Source: an uncultured bacterium (GTDB taxonomy: Bacteria; Actinomycetota; Coriobacteriia; Coriobacteriales; Coriobacteriaceae). From it: 64,000 nt of DNA. Under the pieces are notes generated by a model that was given only the letters and a program-made list of their open reading frames with translations, searched no databases and had not been told where the DNA came from. Shown in pieces: positions 46,583-54,298 of the stretch. The translations under genes and the position numbers were made by a program. The DNA is taken from contig CAJMOP010000001.1 of assembly GCA_905215115.1 (NCBI GenBank), forward strand, positions 1 through 64,000, written 5' to 3'. Position 1 is the first letter of the stretch. Every line of letters begins with the position of its first letter.

Positions 46583-46656
46583 GGCGAAGTGGCCAAGTGG
46601 TAAGGCAGAGGCCTGCAAAGCCTTTACCCCCGGTTCGAATCCGGGCTTCGCCTCCA
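46583..46656 (+). tRNA. tRNA-Cys (anticodon GCA)
   Basis: 74 nt with acceptor GGCGAAG / CTTCGCC, anticodon loop CTGCAAA, T-arm CCGGTTCGAATCCGG and encoded CCA. Confidence 0.95.
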
Positions 46657-46666
46657 GGCAACATCC

Positions 46667-46692
46667 GGGCGCTCCGGCGCCCGTTTTGTTTT
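46667..46692 (+). terminator. Terminator between tRNA-Cys and second tRNA-Gly
   Basis: 6-bp stem GGGCGC-TCCG-GCGCCC and GTTTTGTTTT. Confidence 0.65.
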
Positions 46693-46698
46693 ACATAT

Positions 46699-46774
46699 GC
46701 GGACATGGCTCAGTTGGTAGAGCACAACCTTGCCAAGGTTGGGGTCGCGGGTTCGAGCCCCGTTGTCCGCTCCA
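46699..46774 (+). tRNA. tRNA-Gly (anticodon GCC), copy 2
   Basis: Identical over its 76 nt to the copies at 46473 and 48983. It lies behind two terminators without its own A/T-palindrome promoter, so its expression depends on read-through or a weak local promoter. Confidence 0.96.
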
Positions 46775-46782
46775 ACTATCTT

Positions 46783-46809
46783 ACGCGGTTCTAACGAACC
46801 GCGTTTTTT
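46783..46809 (+). terminator. Terminator of tRNA-Gly/Cys/Gly cluster
   Basis: Perfect 9-bp stem ACGCGGTTC / GAACCGCGT with loop TAAC followed by TTTTT. Confidence 0.88.
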
Positions 46810-46820
46810 GTTGACGCTGC

Positions 46821-46920
46821 GCGGGCCCCGGGCACCCCATCTTGCCCCTCAATCGTCGGTCGCGTACATAAAGTACGCTTCCCTCCTCTTTCGCGGCAAC
46901 CTGGGGCACCCGGAGCCCGC
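46821..46920 (+). repeat. Large stem-loop SL3
   Basis: 19-nt outer arms 46821-46839 and 46902-46920 pair with three mismatches. The inner stem is GCGTAC / GTACGC (46862-46867, 46873-46878). Loop boxes resemble those of SL1: CCCCTCAATCGTCGG (46845-46859) and CTTCCCTCCTCTTTCGCGGCAAC (46878-46900). It occupies much of the 332-nt gap before the GH13 gene; the rest (46921-47106) shows no clear feature. Confidence 0.65.
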
Positions 46921-47106
46921 TCGCTGTCGTGGCCGGGGAGTAAGTCTTCCGTTCTTTTCACTAATCGATCGATTCGTCCCAGGAGGCTCGAACCCGAGAG
47001 GGAGCGAGCGTTTTGGGGCGTGGCTGTGACGTTTGCCGCGAATGTCCGCTTTGGGCGTATCATCGTGGGCATCTCGCAAAACCTCGTTGCAAGGGAGACT
47101 CATCCC

Positions 47107-48840
47107 ATGGCTACAGAAAAGTCCTCGTCGCGCCCATGGATGTCCGATGCCGCGATCTATCAGATCTACCCGCGCTCGTTTAAGGATTCGACTGGTTCGG
47201 GTCTGGGCGATATCGCGGGCATTACCCAGCAGATGGACTATCTTGAGCGGCTGGGTATCGAGGCCATCTGGCTGAGCCCGTTTTACCCATCGCCTCTTGT
47301 TGATGGCGGCTATGATGTGGCGGGCTACTGCGATGTCGACCCACGTCTCGGGTCGCTTGACGACTTCGATGACATGATCGCTGCGGCTCACGCGCACGGC
47401 ATCAAGGTCATCGTCGACATCGTGCCCAACCATTCGTCCAACCAGCACCCCTGGTTCAAAGCCGCTCTTGCCGCCGGCCCCGGATCACCCGAGCGCGCCC
47501 GTTATATCTTCCGCGATGGTCGCGGCGAGCACGGCGAGCTGCCTCCCACCAATTGGAATGCCAACTTTGGCGGCCCCGCCTGGACGCGCGTCGCGGACGG
47601 TCAGTGGTATCTGCACATGTTTACGCCCGAGCAGCCGGACTTTGACTGGTCGTGTCCCGAGGTTCATGCGTTCTTTTGCGACGTCCTGGCGTTTTGGAGC
47701 GATCGAGGCGTCGATGGCTTTCGCATTGATGTGGCGCACGGTCTCGCCAAGGATCTCGACCGCGATGACCTCGACCGGTGGCATCTCGCCGAGGGCGATG
47801 ACATGGTTGAGGACGGCACCCATCCGCTGTGGGACCGCAACGAGGTCCATGAGATCTATCGCGAGTGGCGCCGCGTGTTCGACCGTTATGATCCGCCGCG
47901 CAGCGCCGTTGCCGAGGCGTGGGTTCTGCCCGAGCGCCAGTATCTCTACGCACGCCCCAGCGAGCTTGGCCAGACATTCAACTTTGAGTTCGCCAAGGCC
48001 ACTTGGACCTATGATGACATGCACGCTGCAATCGAGAAGGGCTTGAAGGCGGCCATCGAATCCGGTTCCGCCTCGACCTGGGTACTCTCCAACCACGACG
48101 TGCCGCGCGTGGCGACACGCTATGCCCTGCCGCAAATCAAGGCGACGCGCTACCATCAGATTGCGCTCGACTGGCTCTTACGCGACGGGTCGTCTTATGA
48201 CGAGGACCGTGAACTCGGCGAGCGCCGCGCGCGGGCAGCCCTTTTGCTTGAGTTGGCGCTTCCGGGCTCGGCATACGTGTATCAGGGTGAGGAGCTCGGC
48301 CTTTTTGAGGTGGCTGACATCCCGTGGGCTGCACTCGAAGATCCCACTGCGACCAATACGCACGGACCGAAGTGCGAGAAGGGGCGCGACGGCTGTCGTG
48401 TGCCCCTGCCGTGGGTGGCAGCGGACGATCCCGCGCAGGGCGGATCGTTTGGGTTTTCACCGGCGGACGCCGATGCGGCGCCCCATCTGCCACAGCCTGC
48501 ATGGTTTTCCGATTACGCTGCCGATAGGGAAGAAGCGGACCCGGCATCGATGCTTGCGTTCTATCGCGACGCCCTCTGGCTGCGGCGCAAGCTGCGCGGG
48601 TGCGCCAACGATCTTGCGTGGCTCGATCTTGACGGGTGCACCGGCCTTGCGGATGGTGCCGAGGGCGCTGAGGGCGGCGTCATCGCCTATCGCCGCGACA
48701 ACGGCTGGGCGTGTGTGACGAACTTCGGTGCAGCACCCGTGGAGCTGCCGGCGGGTAGGGTCCTGCTCACCTCATCACCGCTTGCAGATGGCAGGCTCGC
48801 GCAGGACAGCTCTGCCTGGATCATGCTCGCTGAGTTGTAG
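47107..48840 (+). CDS. GH13 alpha-glucosidase (oligo-1,6-glucosidase type)
   Basis: Glycoside hydrolase family 13 enzyme of 577 aa, predicted to hydrolyse alpha-1,4 or alpha-1,6 gluco-oligosaccharides. N-terminal AAIYQIYPRSFKDSTGSG is typical of the oligo-1,6-glucosidase/trehalulose hydrolase group. The GH13 regions are present: DIVPNH (region I), GFRIDVAH with the Asp nucleophile (II), AEAW with the Glu acid/base (III) and LSNHDVPR (IV). No signal peptide is seen, so it acts in the cytoplasm on imported sugars. ATG 47107 follows AAGGGAG at a long spacing. It stands alone between two tRNA clusters, with no sugar transporter beside it. Confidence 0.92.
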   Translation: MATEKSSSRPWMSDAAIYQIYPRSFKDSTGSGLGDIAGITQQMDYLERLGIEAIWLSPFYPSPLVDGGYDVAGYCDVDPRLGSLDDFDDMIAAAHAHGIKVIVDIVPNHSSNQHPWFKAALAAGPGSPERARYIFRDGRGEHGELPPTNWNANFGGPAWTRVADGQWYLHMFTPEQPDFDWSCPEVHAFFCDVLAFWSDRGVDGFRIDVAHGLAKDLDRDDLDRWHLAEGDDMVEDGTHPLWDRNEVHEIYREWRRVFDRYDPPRSAVAEAWVLPERQYLYARPSELGQTFNFEFAKATWTYDDMHAAIEKGLKAAIESGSASTWVLSNHDVPRVATRYALPQIKATRYHQIALDWLLRDGSSYDEDRELGERRARAALLLELALPGSAYVYQGEELGLFEVADIPWAALEDPTATNTHGPKCEKGRDGCRVPLPWVAADDPAQGGSFGFSPADADAAPHLPQPAWFSDYAADREEADPASMLAFYRDALWLRRKLRGCANDLAWLDLDGCTGLADGAEGAEGGVIAYRRDNGWACVTNFGAAPVELPAGRVLLTSSPLADGRLAQDSSAWIMLAEL

Positions 48841-48922
48841 GGGGCCTCTTGCGGCGAGCTTGCGTTTGCCTACACCTTCCGTGGTGGCTGATGTCTTCGC
48901 GAGGTTCGCGAGGGCGTCGCAA

Positions 48923-48970
48923 AACTTTTCAAAAAAAGTTCTTGCATTTGGGTGGATCATCCCGTATATT
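48923..48970 (+). promoter_or_regulatory. Promoter of tRNA-Gly/Val pair
   Basis: AACTTTTCAAAAAAAGTT (48923-48940), -35 TTGCAT (48942-48947), 17-nt spacer, -10 TATATT (48965-48970), 12 nt before the tRNA. Confidence 0.78.
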
Positions 48971-48982
48971 AAATCCTCGCAG

Positions 48983-49058
48983 GCGGACATGGCTCAGTTG
49001 GTAGAGCACAACCTTGCCAAGGTTGGGGTCGCGGGTTCGAGCCCCGTTGTCCGCTCCA
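48983..49058 (+). tRNA. tRNA-Gly (anticodon GCC), copy 3
   Basis: Identical to the copies at 46473 and 46699, including encoded CCA. tRNA-Val follows after 3 nt. Confidence 0.96.
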
Positions 49059-49061
49059 TTT

Positions 49062-49136
49062 GGGCGTTTAGCTCAGGGGGAGAGCGCTTCCCTGACACGG
49101 AAGAGGTCAGAAGTTCAAATCTTCTAACGCCCACCA
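49062..49136 (+). tRNA. tRNA-Val (anticodon GAC)
   Basis: 75 nt with acceptor GGGCGTT / AACGCCC, anticodon arm CTTCC-CTGACAC-GGAAG, T-arm AGAAGTTCAAATCTTCT and encoded CCA. Confidence 0.95.
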
Positions 49137-49144
49137 AATGTTCG

Positions 49145-49180
49145 CAGCCCAGAGGCATCGCCTCTGGGCTGTTTTGTTTT
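49145..49180 (+). terminator. Terminator after tRNA-Val
   Basis: Perfect 12-bp stem CAGCCCAGAGGC / GCCTCTGGGCTG with loop ATC and TTTTGTTTT. Confidence 0.92.
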
Positions 49181-49216
49181 ACGTCGCCAAATGGGTCGCC
49201 AAATACGTCACCAAAT
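49181..49216 (+). repeat. Three 12-bp tandem repeats after tRNA-Val terminator
   Basis: ACGTCGCCAAAT, GGGTCGCCAAAT and ACGTCACCAAAT follow one another without gaps. Short direct repeats beside a tRNA are reminiscent of arm-type integrase sites, but no integrase or element is present in the window. From 49217 to about 49530, I see nothing else beyond unremarkable A/T-richer sequence; a nrdD promoter region starts after that. Confidence 0.5.
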
Positions 49217-49543
49217 ATCGAGTTTTTGATCTTCCGGAATGCTTCTCAGTAGTCATCCGAGAAAACTCCCATCTTCTCCGTTTGCATGCACATATCTTTC
49301 AAGGATTCGTGCCGCGGTTGCATGGAGCTCGGCAAGGCACGACCGCAACATGTTGGTCAAGCATAATCTTTTGGATTCTTTTGGCGTGAGCGGCTTGGTT
49401 TTGGTAGGATTTGTCAGCGGCTTGACTAAGGGGGTTTTATAACTGCCATGCAGGTAGCCGTGTTGGTAACGTTTTACCGACTTGTCAAATACCCCTCATT
49501 TTTAATGCGTCTGCAAAATGACCAATTGCTTTGACCTGCTGAA

Positions 49544-49559
49544 ACACTATATGTTGTGT
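49544..49559. promoter_or_regulatory. NrdR-box-like site ahead of nrdD
   Basis: ACACTATATGTTGTGT matches the NrdR consensus acaCwAtATaTwGtgt at all but one position and abuts the -35 of the candidate promoter. The second, helically phased box usual for NrdR is weak: ACAGGATATAGATG near 49578. Confidence 0.65.
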
Positions 49560-49589
49560 TTGACCTAAAAAAAGAATACAGGATATAGA
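49560..49589 (+). promoter_or_regulatory. Candidate nrdD promoter
   Basis: TTGACC (49560-49565) and TATAGA (49584-49589), spacer 18 nt. It leaves a leader of about 220 nt before nrdD in which a GCAGGG/CCCTGC hairpin can form. Confidence 0.55.
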
Positions 49590-49816
49590 TGCTTCTTTGT
49601 CGTATGATAGATGGCGGACAGAGAACGAAGACCTTAACTGCCTCTTTTGAACGTGTCCTTGAACCGCTTGATTGGCTCTAGGGAATGTCCGCATGGAGGC
49701 TTATGGTTTATCGAGAACACAGATTGCGCGACGGCGCCGCAAGGCAGGGGCAGGCCCTGCCGGGCATCGTTTGGCTCTGAAGCGCAATGAGGCTACGACG
49801 CGAAAGAGGCAAGAGG

Positions 49817-52039
49817 ATGAAGATCATCAAGCGCAGCGGCACCGAGGTTGTCTTTGACATCGATAAGATCGTCAATGCCATCCGCGCCGCAAACTTGGAG
49901 GTCGAGGAGAGCTCTCGTCTTACCGACCGCCAGGTGGTTTATGCGGCGCAAAACGTCGCCGAGGCATGCGAGAACGCGGGCCACACCGTTTCGGTCGAGG
50001 AGATCCAGGATTTGGTCGAGGACGAGATCATGCGTCTCGACTGCTACGAGGTCGCCCGCCACTACATCATCTATCGCTATGTTCAGAGCCTGAAGCGCCA
50101 GAAGAACACGACCGACGACAAGATTCTGTCGCTGATCGAGTGCAATAACGAAGAGGTCAAGCAGGAGAACTCTAACAAGAACCCGACCGTCAATTCCGTC
50201 CAGCGCGACTATATGGCCGGCGAGATTTCAAAGGATCTGACTCAGCGTGTGCTGCTGCCCCAGGAGATCGTGGATGCCCACAATGAGGGCCTGATCCACT
50301 TCCACGATTCTGACTACTTTGCCCAGCACATGCATAACTGCGACCTGGTGAACCTGGAGGACATGCTCCAGAACGGCACCGTTATCTCGGGCACGCTGAT
50401 CGAGAAGCCGCACAGCTTCTCGACTGCCTGCAACATCGCGACGCAGATTATCGCCCAGGTTGCTTCCTCCCAGTACGGCGGCCAGTCTATTTCGCTGACC
50501 CATCTTGCCCCGTTTGTTGAGGTGAGCCGTCAAAAGATTCGCGGCGAGGTTGCCCGCGAGCTCGAGGAGCTCGGTGTTTCGGCATCTGCCGAAAAGGTCC
50601 GTGAGGTCGTTGAGGACCGTCTGCGCGATGAGATCCGTCGCGGCGTCCAGACGATTCAGTATCAGGTCGTGACCCTTATGACCACCAATGGCCAGGCGCC
50701 GTTCGTGACGGTCTTTATGTATCTCAATGAGGCCCGTACGCCCCAGGAGAAGCACGACCTTGCCATGATCGTGGAGGAGACGCTTCGTCAACGCTATGAG
50801 GGCGTTAAGAACGAAGCCGGTGTGTGGATTACCCCGGCATTCCCCAAGCTTATCTACGTGCTCGAGGACGATAACATTCGCGAGGATTCGCCGTACTTCT
50901 ATCTGACCAAGCTCGCCGCCAAGTGCACCGCCAAGCGCATGGTGCCCGATTACATCTCCGAGAAGAAGATGCGCGAGCTCAAGCTGTCGAAGGGCGAGAC
51001 CGCCGGCAACGGCGATTGCTACACCTGCATGGGTTGTCGCAGTTTCCTGACGCCCGACCGCTCGGGCAACGGCTTTAACAATGTTGCCAACGCGCTGAAC
51101 TATGACCCGACCAAACCTAAGTACTATGGCCGCTTTAACCAGGGTGTTGTGACCATCAACCTGCCCGATGTCGCGCTGAGCTCGCATCAGGACATGGACA
51201 AGTTCTGGAAGATCTTCGATGAGCGCCTTGAGCTGTGCCATCGTGCCCTGCTGTGCCGTCATGAGCGCCTGATGGGCACGCTTTCGGATGCCGCGCCGAT
51301 TCTTTGGCAGTACGGCGCCCTGGCGCGTCTGAAGAAGGGCGAGACGATCGATAAGCTGCTCGTGGGCGGCTATTCCACCATCAGCCTGGGGTATGCCGGC
51401 CTGTATGAGTGCGTCAAGTACATGACGGGCCACAGCCACACCGAGAAGGAGGGCACGCCCTTTGCCATGGCAGTCATGCAGCGCATGAACGACAAGTGCG
51501 CCGAGTGGAAGGCCGAAAGCGATATTGACTTCTCGCTGTACGGTACCCCGCTTGAGTCGACGACCTACAAGTTCGCCAAGTGCCTGCAGCGTCGTTTTGG
51601 CATCATCCCGGGCGTGACGGACAAGGGCTACATCACCAACAGCTACCACGTCCACGTGTCCGAGGAGATCGACGCATTCGACAAGCTCAAGTTCGAGGGC
51701 ATGTTCCAGCAGCTTTCGCCGGGCGGTGCCATCTCCTACGTCGAGGTTCCCAACATGCAGGACAACCTCAAGGCTGTCATCCGCGTGATGCAGTATATCT
51801 ACGACAACATCATGTACGCCGAGCTCAACACCAAGAGCGACTACTGCCAGGTGTGCGGCTACGATGGCGAGATCAAGATTGTCGAGGATGACGGCAAGCT
51901 GGTGTGGGAGTGCCCCAGCTGCGGCAACCGCGACCAGGAGAAGATGAATGTCGCCCGTCGCACGTGCGGCTACATCGGTACCCAGTTCTGGAACCAGGGT
52001 CGAACCGAGGAGATCCGCGACCGCGTGCTGCATCTCTAA
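49817..52039 (+). CDS. nrdD: Anaerobic ribonucleoside-triphosphate reductase
   Basis: Class III ribonucleotide reductase of 740 aa, making deoxynucleotides without oxygen. The N-terminal ATP-cone (residues about 1-90) contains KIIKRSGTEVVFDIDKI. The core has YMGCRSF-type cysteines (DCYTCMGCRSFL) and the C-terminus holds a zinc site (CQVCGYDG...CPSCGNRD) and the glycyl radical loop RRTCGYIGTQFW. It needs the NrdG activase encoded downstream. ATG 49817 follows AGAGG. Alone with nrdG it indicates obligate or facultative anaerobic growth. Confidence 0.96.
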   Translation: MKIIKRSGTEVVFDIDKIVNAIRAANLEVEESSRLTDRQVVYAAQNVAEACENAGHTVSVEEIQDLVEDEIMRLDCYEVARHYIIYRYVQSLKRQKNTTDDKILSLIECNNEEVKQENSNKNPTVNSVQRDYMAGEISKDLTQRVLLPQEIVDAHNEGLIHFHDSDYFAQHMHNCDLVNLEDMLQNGTVISGTLIEKPHSFSTACNIATQIIAQVASSQYGGQSISLTHLAPFVEVSRQKIRGEVARELEELGVSASAEKVREVVEDRLRDEIRRGVQTIQYQVVTLMTTNGQAPFVTVFMYLNEARTPQEKHDLAMIVEETLRQRYEGVKNEAGVWITPAFPKLIYVLEDDNIREDSPYFYLTKLAAKCTAKRMVPDYISEKKMRELKLSKGETAGNGDCYTCMGCRSFLTPDRSGNGFNNVANALNYDPTKPKYYGRFNQGVVTINLPDVALSSHQDMDKFWKIFDERLELCHRALLCRHERLMGTLSDAAPILWQYGALARLKKGETIDKLLVGGYSTISLGYAGLYECVKYMTGHSHTEKEGTPFAMAVMQRMNDKCAEWKAESDIDFSLYGTPLESTTYKFAKCLQRRFGIIPGVTDKGYITNSYHVHVSEEIDAFDKLKFEGMFQQLSPGGAISYVEVPNMQDNLKAVIRVMQYIYDNIMYAELNTKSDYCQVCGYDGEIKIVEDDGKLVWECPSCGNRDQEKMNVARRTCGYIGTQFWNQGRTEEIRDRVLHL

Positions 52040-52050
52040 TAACCATCCCA

Positions 52051-52188
52051 GGCCGCCCCGTAGCGAGGCCCCGGACCTTTACTCGCTATTTCGGACAGTC
52101 CTGGCTCACGACGGAGGCGCCACTGGCGCCTCCTGTTCGTGCGGAACTCATATCGAGCAAAGGTCCGGGGCCTCGCTACGGGGCGGCC
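52051..52188 (+). repeat. Large stem-loop SL4 between nrdD and nrdG
   Basis: A perfect 30-bp outer arm (52051-52080, 52159-52188, beginning GGCCGCCCCGTAGCGAGGCC) and a 10-bp inner stem GGAGGCGCCA / TGGCGCCTCC (52113-52122, 52124-52133), extended by CACGA/TCGTG. The internal loop has TTCGGACAG (52090-52098) and GTGCGGAAC (52139-52147), partly like SL1. It begins 11 nt after the nrdD stop and has no T-run. Confidence 0.82.
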
Positions 52189-52366
52189 AAGTTGATGTAG
52201 CTGAGATGCAGCACGCAGCCTGCTCGCTCCTCGAAGTTCTTAGCGGAAATGAGTTGACTTGCAACAACGCTTTGCTTGCGATGGCGGTTGAGCCGCAGCC
52301 CAGTTTTTATTAGACCTCGAACCCTATACTCGATGTTCGCTTCGTTCATTGAGTTACCCTTTGCAT

Positions 52367-52450
52367 GAGGCCGGGACATATCGTCCCGCCCGCAGTTTCG
52401 CAGGCCGAAGGCCGAGAATGTTTGAGGACGGGATGATATGTCCCGGCCTC
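52367..52450 (-). repeat. Large stem-loop SL5 upstream of nrdG
   Basis: Outer arm GAGGCCGGGACATATC (52367-52382) pairs with 52435-52450, extended by a wobble and CCCG/CGGG pairs, with a GGCC-GAA-GGCC tip. On the minus strand the loop reads CGTCCTCAAACATTCTCGG (52412-52430), like SL1 and SL2. It ends 15 nt before nrdG and may cover its ribosome site. The 178 nt between SL4 and SL5 show no clear feature. Confidence 0.75.
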
Positions 52451-52465
52451 CCGGGAGAGTTACCT

Positions 52466-53047
52466 ATGAACTACGCGAACATTAAGTATTTCGACATTGC
52501 TGATGGAGAAGGCGTCCGCACTTCTCTGTTTGTGAGCGGGTGCCGTCGTGGCTGCAAGAATTGCTTTAACTCCGTCGCGTGGGACTTTGCCGCGGGCGAG
52601 CCGTTTGATCGTGCCGTCGAGGACAAGATTATCGAGAGCCTCGATCATCCCTTTATTGACGGCCTGACGATTCTGGGCGGAGAGCCCATGGAGCCCGAGA
52701 ACCAGGCGGGGCTCGTTGAGTTTGTCGAGCGTGTTCGTGCCGCTTATCCTGCGGGGTCAGGAAAGACCATTTGGTGTTTTACCGGCGACGTGCTCGAGGA
52801 GCTTATGCCGGGTGGTCGTCACCATACTGAGGTGACGGACCGTATCCTTGCCTGCCTCGACATGTTGGTGGATGGCCCGTTTGTTCAGGATCTTTATGAT
52901 ATCTCGTTGCGCTTTAGGGGCTCGAGTAACCAGCGTGTGATCGATATGAACGCTACGCGCGACCGCGCTGTGCGTGAGGGCGTTGCGCTTTGCGACGCTG
53001 TGGAGCTTTGGCGGGACGATCCAGTCTATTCGACCCATACTATGTAG
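52466..53047 (+). CDS. nrdG: Anaerobic ribonucleotide reductase activating protein
   Basis: Radical SAM activase of 193 aa that installs the glycyl radical on NrdD. The cluster motif is CRRGCKNCF (CxxxCxxC, about residues 25-33), followed by the glycine-rich SAM region TILGGEPMEPEN. N-terminal NIKYFDIADGEGVRTSLFVSGC is typical. ATG 52466 has GGGAG 8 nt upstream, just after SL5; an earlier in-frame ATG at 52349 would run through the palindrome and is rejected. It is separated from nrdD by a 426-nt gap holding SL4 and SL5. Confidence 0.94.
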   Translation: MNYANIKYFDIADGEGVRTSLFVSGCRRGCKNCFNSVAWDFAAGEPFDRAVEDKIIESLDHPFIDGLTILGGEPMEPENQAGLVEFVERVRAAYPAGSGKTIWCFTGDVLEELMPGGRHHTEVTDRILACLDMLVDGPFVQDLYDISLRFRGSSNQRVIDMNATRDRAVREGVALCDAVELWRDDPVYSTHTM

Positions 53048-53113
53048 CTTGTGGTCGATGCCGGAGGGCGTGGTACCATAGCGCGAACGTGAAATCGGAA
53101 AAGTGAGGCCCAG

Positions 53114-53671
53114 ATGGTCGATCAGGAAAAAGTCGAGGCCGCCATTAAGCTGTTGCTTGAGGGCATAGGCGAGGACCCAACTCGTGAGGGCCTGCTGGAG
53201 ACCCCGGCGCGCGTTGCCCGTATGTATGGTGAGATCGCCGGCGGCATGGACCAGAGTGCCGAGGAGCACCTGTCCAAAACCTTTGCCGTCGCTTCGAACG
53301 ATTTGGTTATCGAGCGCGACATTACGTTCTACTCGCTGTGCGAACATCATCTGCTGCCGTTTTATGGCAAGGCCGCCATTGGTTATATCCCTAACGGTCG
53401 GGTGGCTGGGCTTTCCAAGCTCGCCCGCACGGTTGAGGTTTATGCCCGCCGTCTTCAGCTGCAGGAGCAACTGTGCACACAGGTTGCCGATGCCCTCATG
53501 GATTATCTCGCTCCCCAGGGAGCGATTGTGTTGATGGAGGCCGAGCATATGTGCATGACGATGCGTGGCGTGCAAAAGCCCGGCACCAAGACCGTGACGC
53601 TTGCTCGCCGCGGCGTCTTTGAGACCGATCCCGCGCTCGAGGAGCGTTTCTTTAGGATGCTGGGCCGCTAA
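53114..53671 (+). CDS. folE: GTP cyclohydrolase I
   Basis: First enzyme of tetrahydrofolate synthesis, 185 aa, forming dihydroneopterin triphosphate from GTP. It has the zinc/His motif [29 protein letters not shown], and [17 protein letters not shown] with the second zinc Cys. ATG 53114 follows GTGAGG. The next gene starts 2 nt after its stop, indicating an operon folE-HD-folB. Confidence 0.95.
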   Translation: MVDQEKVEAAIKLLLEGIGEDPTREGLLETPARVARMYGEIAGGMDQSAEEHLSKTFAVASNDLVIERDITFYSLCEHHLLPFYGKAAIGYIPNGRVAGLSKLARTVEVYARRLQLQEQLCTQVADALMDYLAPQGAIVLMEAEHMCMTMRGVQKPGTKTVTLARRGVFETDPALEERFFRMLGR

Positions 53672-53673
53672 CC

Positions 53674-54255
53674 ATGAGAGTCGTCAACGACTTTACATCG
53701 AAGACCGATGAGGGGACGTCGCGTCGCGGCTTTATGGCTTCGGGCCTGGCCCCCTTTGGTGCCATGCCTCGCATTGATTACATTTGTGCCAACGGGCTGT
53801 TCCGGCGGCACCTGGGCAACATCGTACAGTTGGAATCGGGGCGCATCTTCTGCCGCCACGGTATTGACCATCTGCTCGATGTCGCTCGCATTATGTGGAT
53901 CAAGAATCTCGAGGAGCAGCTCGAATTTGACCGCGAGGTCATCTACGCCACGGCACTTCTTCACGATATCGGCAAAGATGAACAGTATGAATCGGGTATA
54001 TCCCATGATGTTGCAAGCGAACGCGTCGCTGATGCGATTCTCGGCGGCATGCCCGATGATGTGGCGTTTGAGCCGGCCGATGCCGCAGCCATTAAGACGG
54101 CCATTCTGGGCCATCGAAAGCTGCGCGTGAACAGCCAACCGCTTGAGCGTCTGCTCTATGCGGCCGACAAAGCGTCGCGCGCCTGCTTTGCATGCCCCGC
54201 GCGCAATGCTTGCAACTGGAGCGATGATAAAAAGAACCTGTCGATTCGCGTGTAG
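53674..54255 (+). CDS. HD-domain phosphohydrolase in folate operon
   Basis: A 193-aa HD-family metal-dependent hydrolase. The motifs are RHGIDHLLDVARI, ALLHDIGKDEQYESG, GISHDVASERVAD and a late LLYAADKASRACFACP. The C-terminus has a Cys cluster (CFACPARNACNW). HD genes of this type beside folE are, as I recall, also found in clostridia. No substrate is known; because the cluster lacks an obvious dihydroneopterin-triphosphate pyrophosphatase, dephosphorylation of a pterin is an attractive guess. It starts 2 nt after folE. Confidence 0.75.
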   Translation: MRVVNDFTSKTDEGTSRRGFMASGLAPFGAMPRIDYICANGLFRRHLGNIVQLESGRIFCRHGIDHLLDVARIMWIKNLEEQLEFDREVIYATALLHDIGKDEQYESGISHDVASERVADAILGGMPDDVAFEPADAAAIKTAILGHRKLRVNSQPLERLLYAADKASRACFACPARNACNWSDDKKNLSIRV

Positions 54256-54298
54256 TTAGTTTGCGCGGTCGGGGTTCTAAACGAAGGAGACGATCGCG

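Noticed and set aside
49138..49389. Small ORF after tRNA-Val
   Set aside because: It starts within the tRNA terminator and runs through the 12-bp repeats; no domain, no ribosome site, mixed composition.
52349..52465. Upstream ATG 52349 as the start of nrdG
   Set aside because: The extra 39 residues would be coded by the SL5 palindrome and have no similarity to NrdG N-termini; ATG 52466 has a ribosome site and gives the family length.
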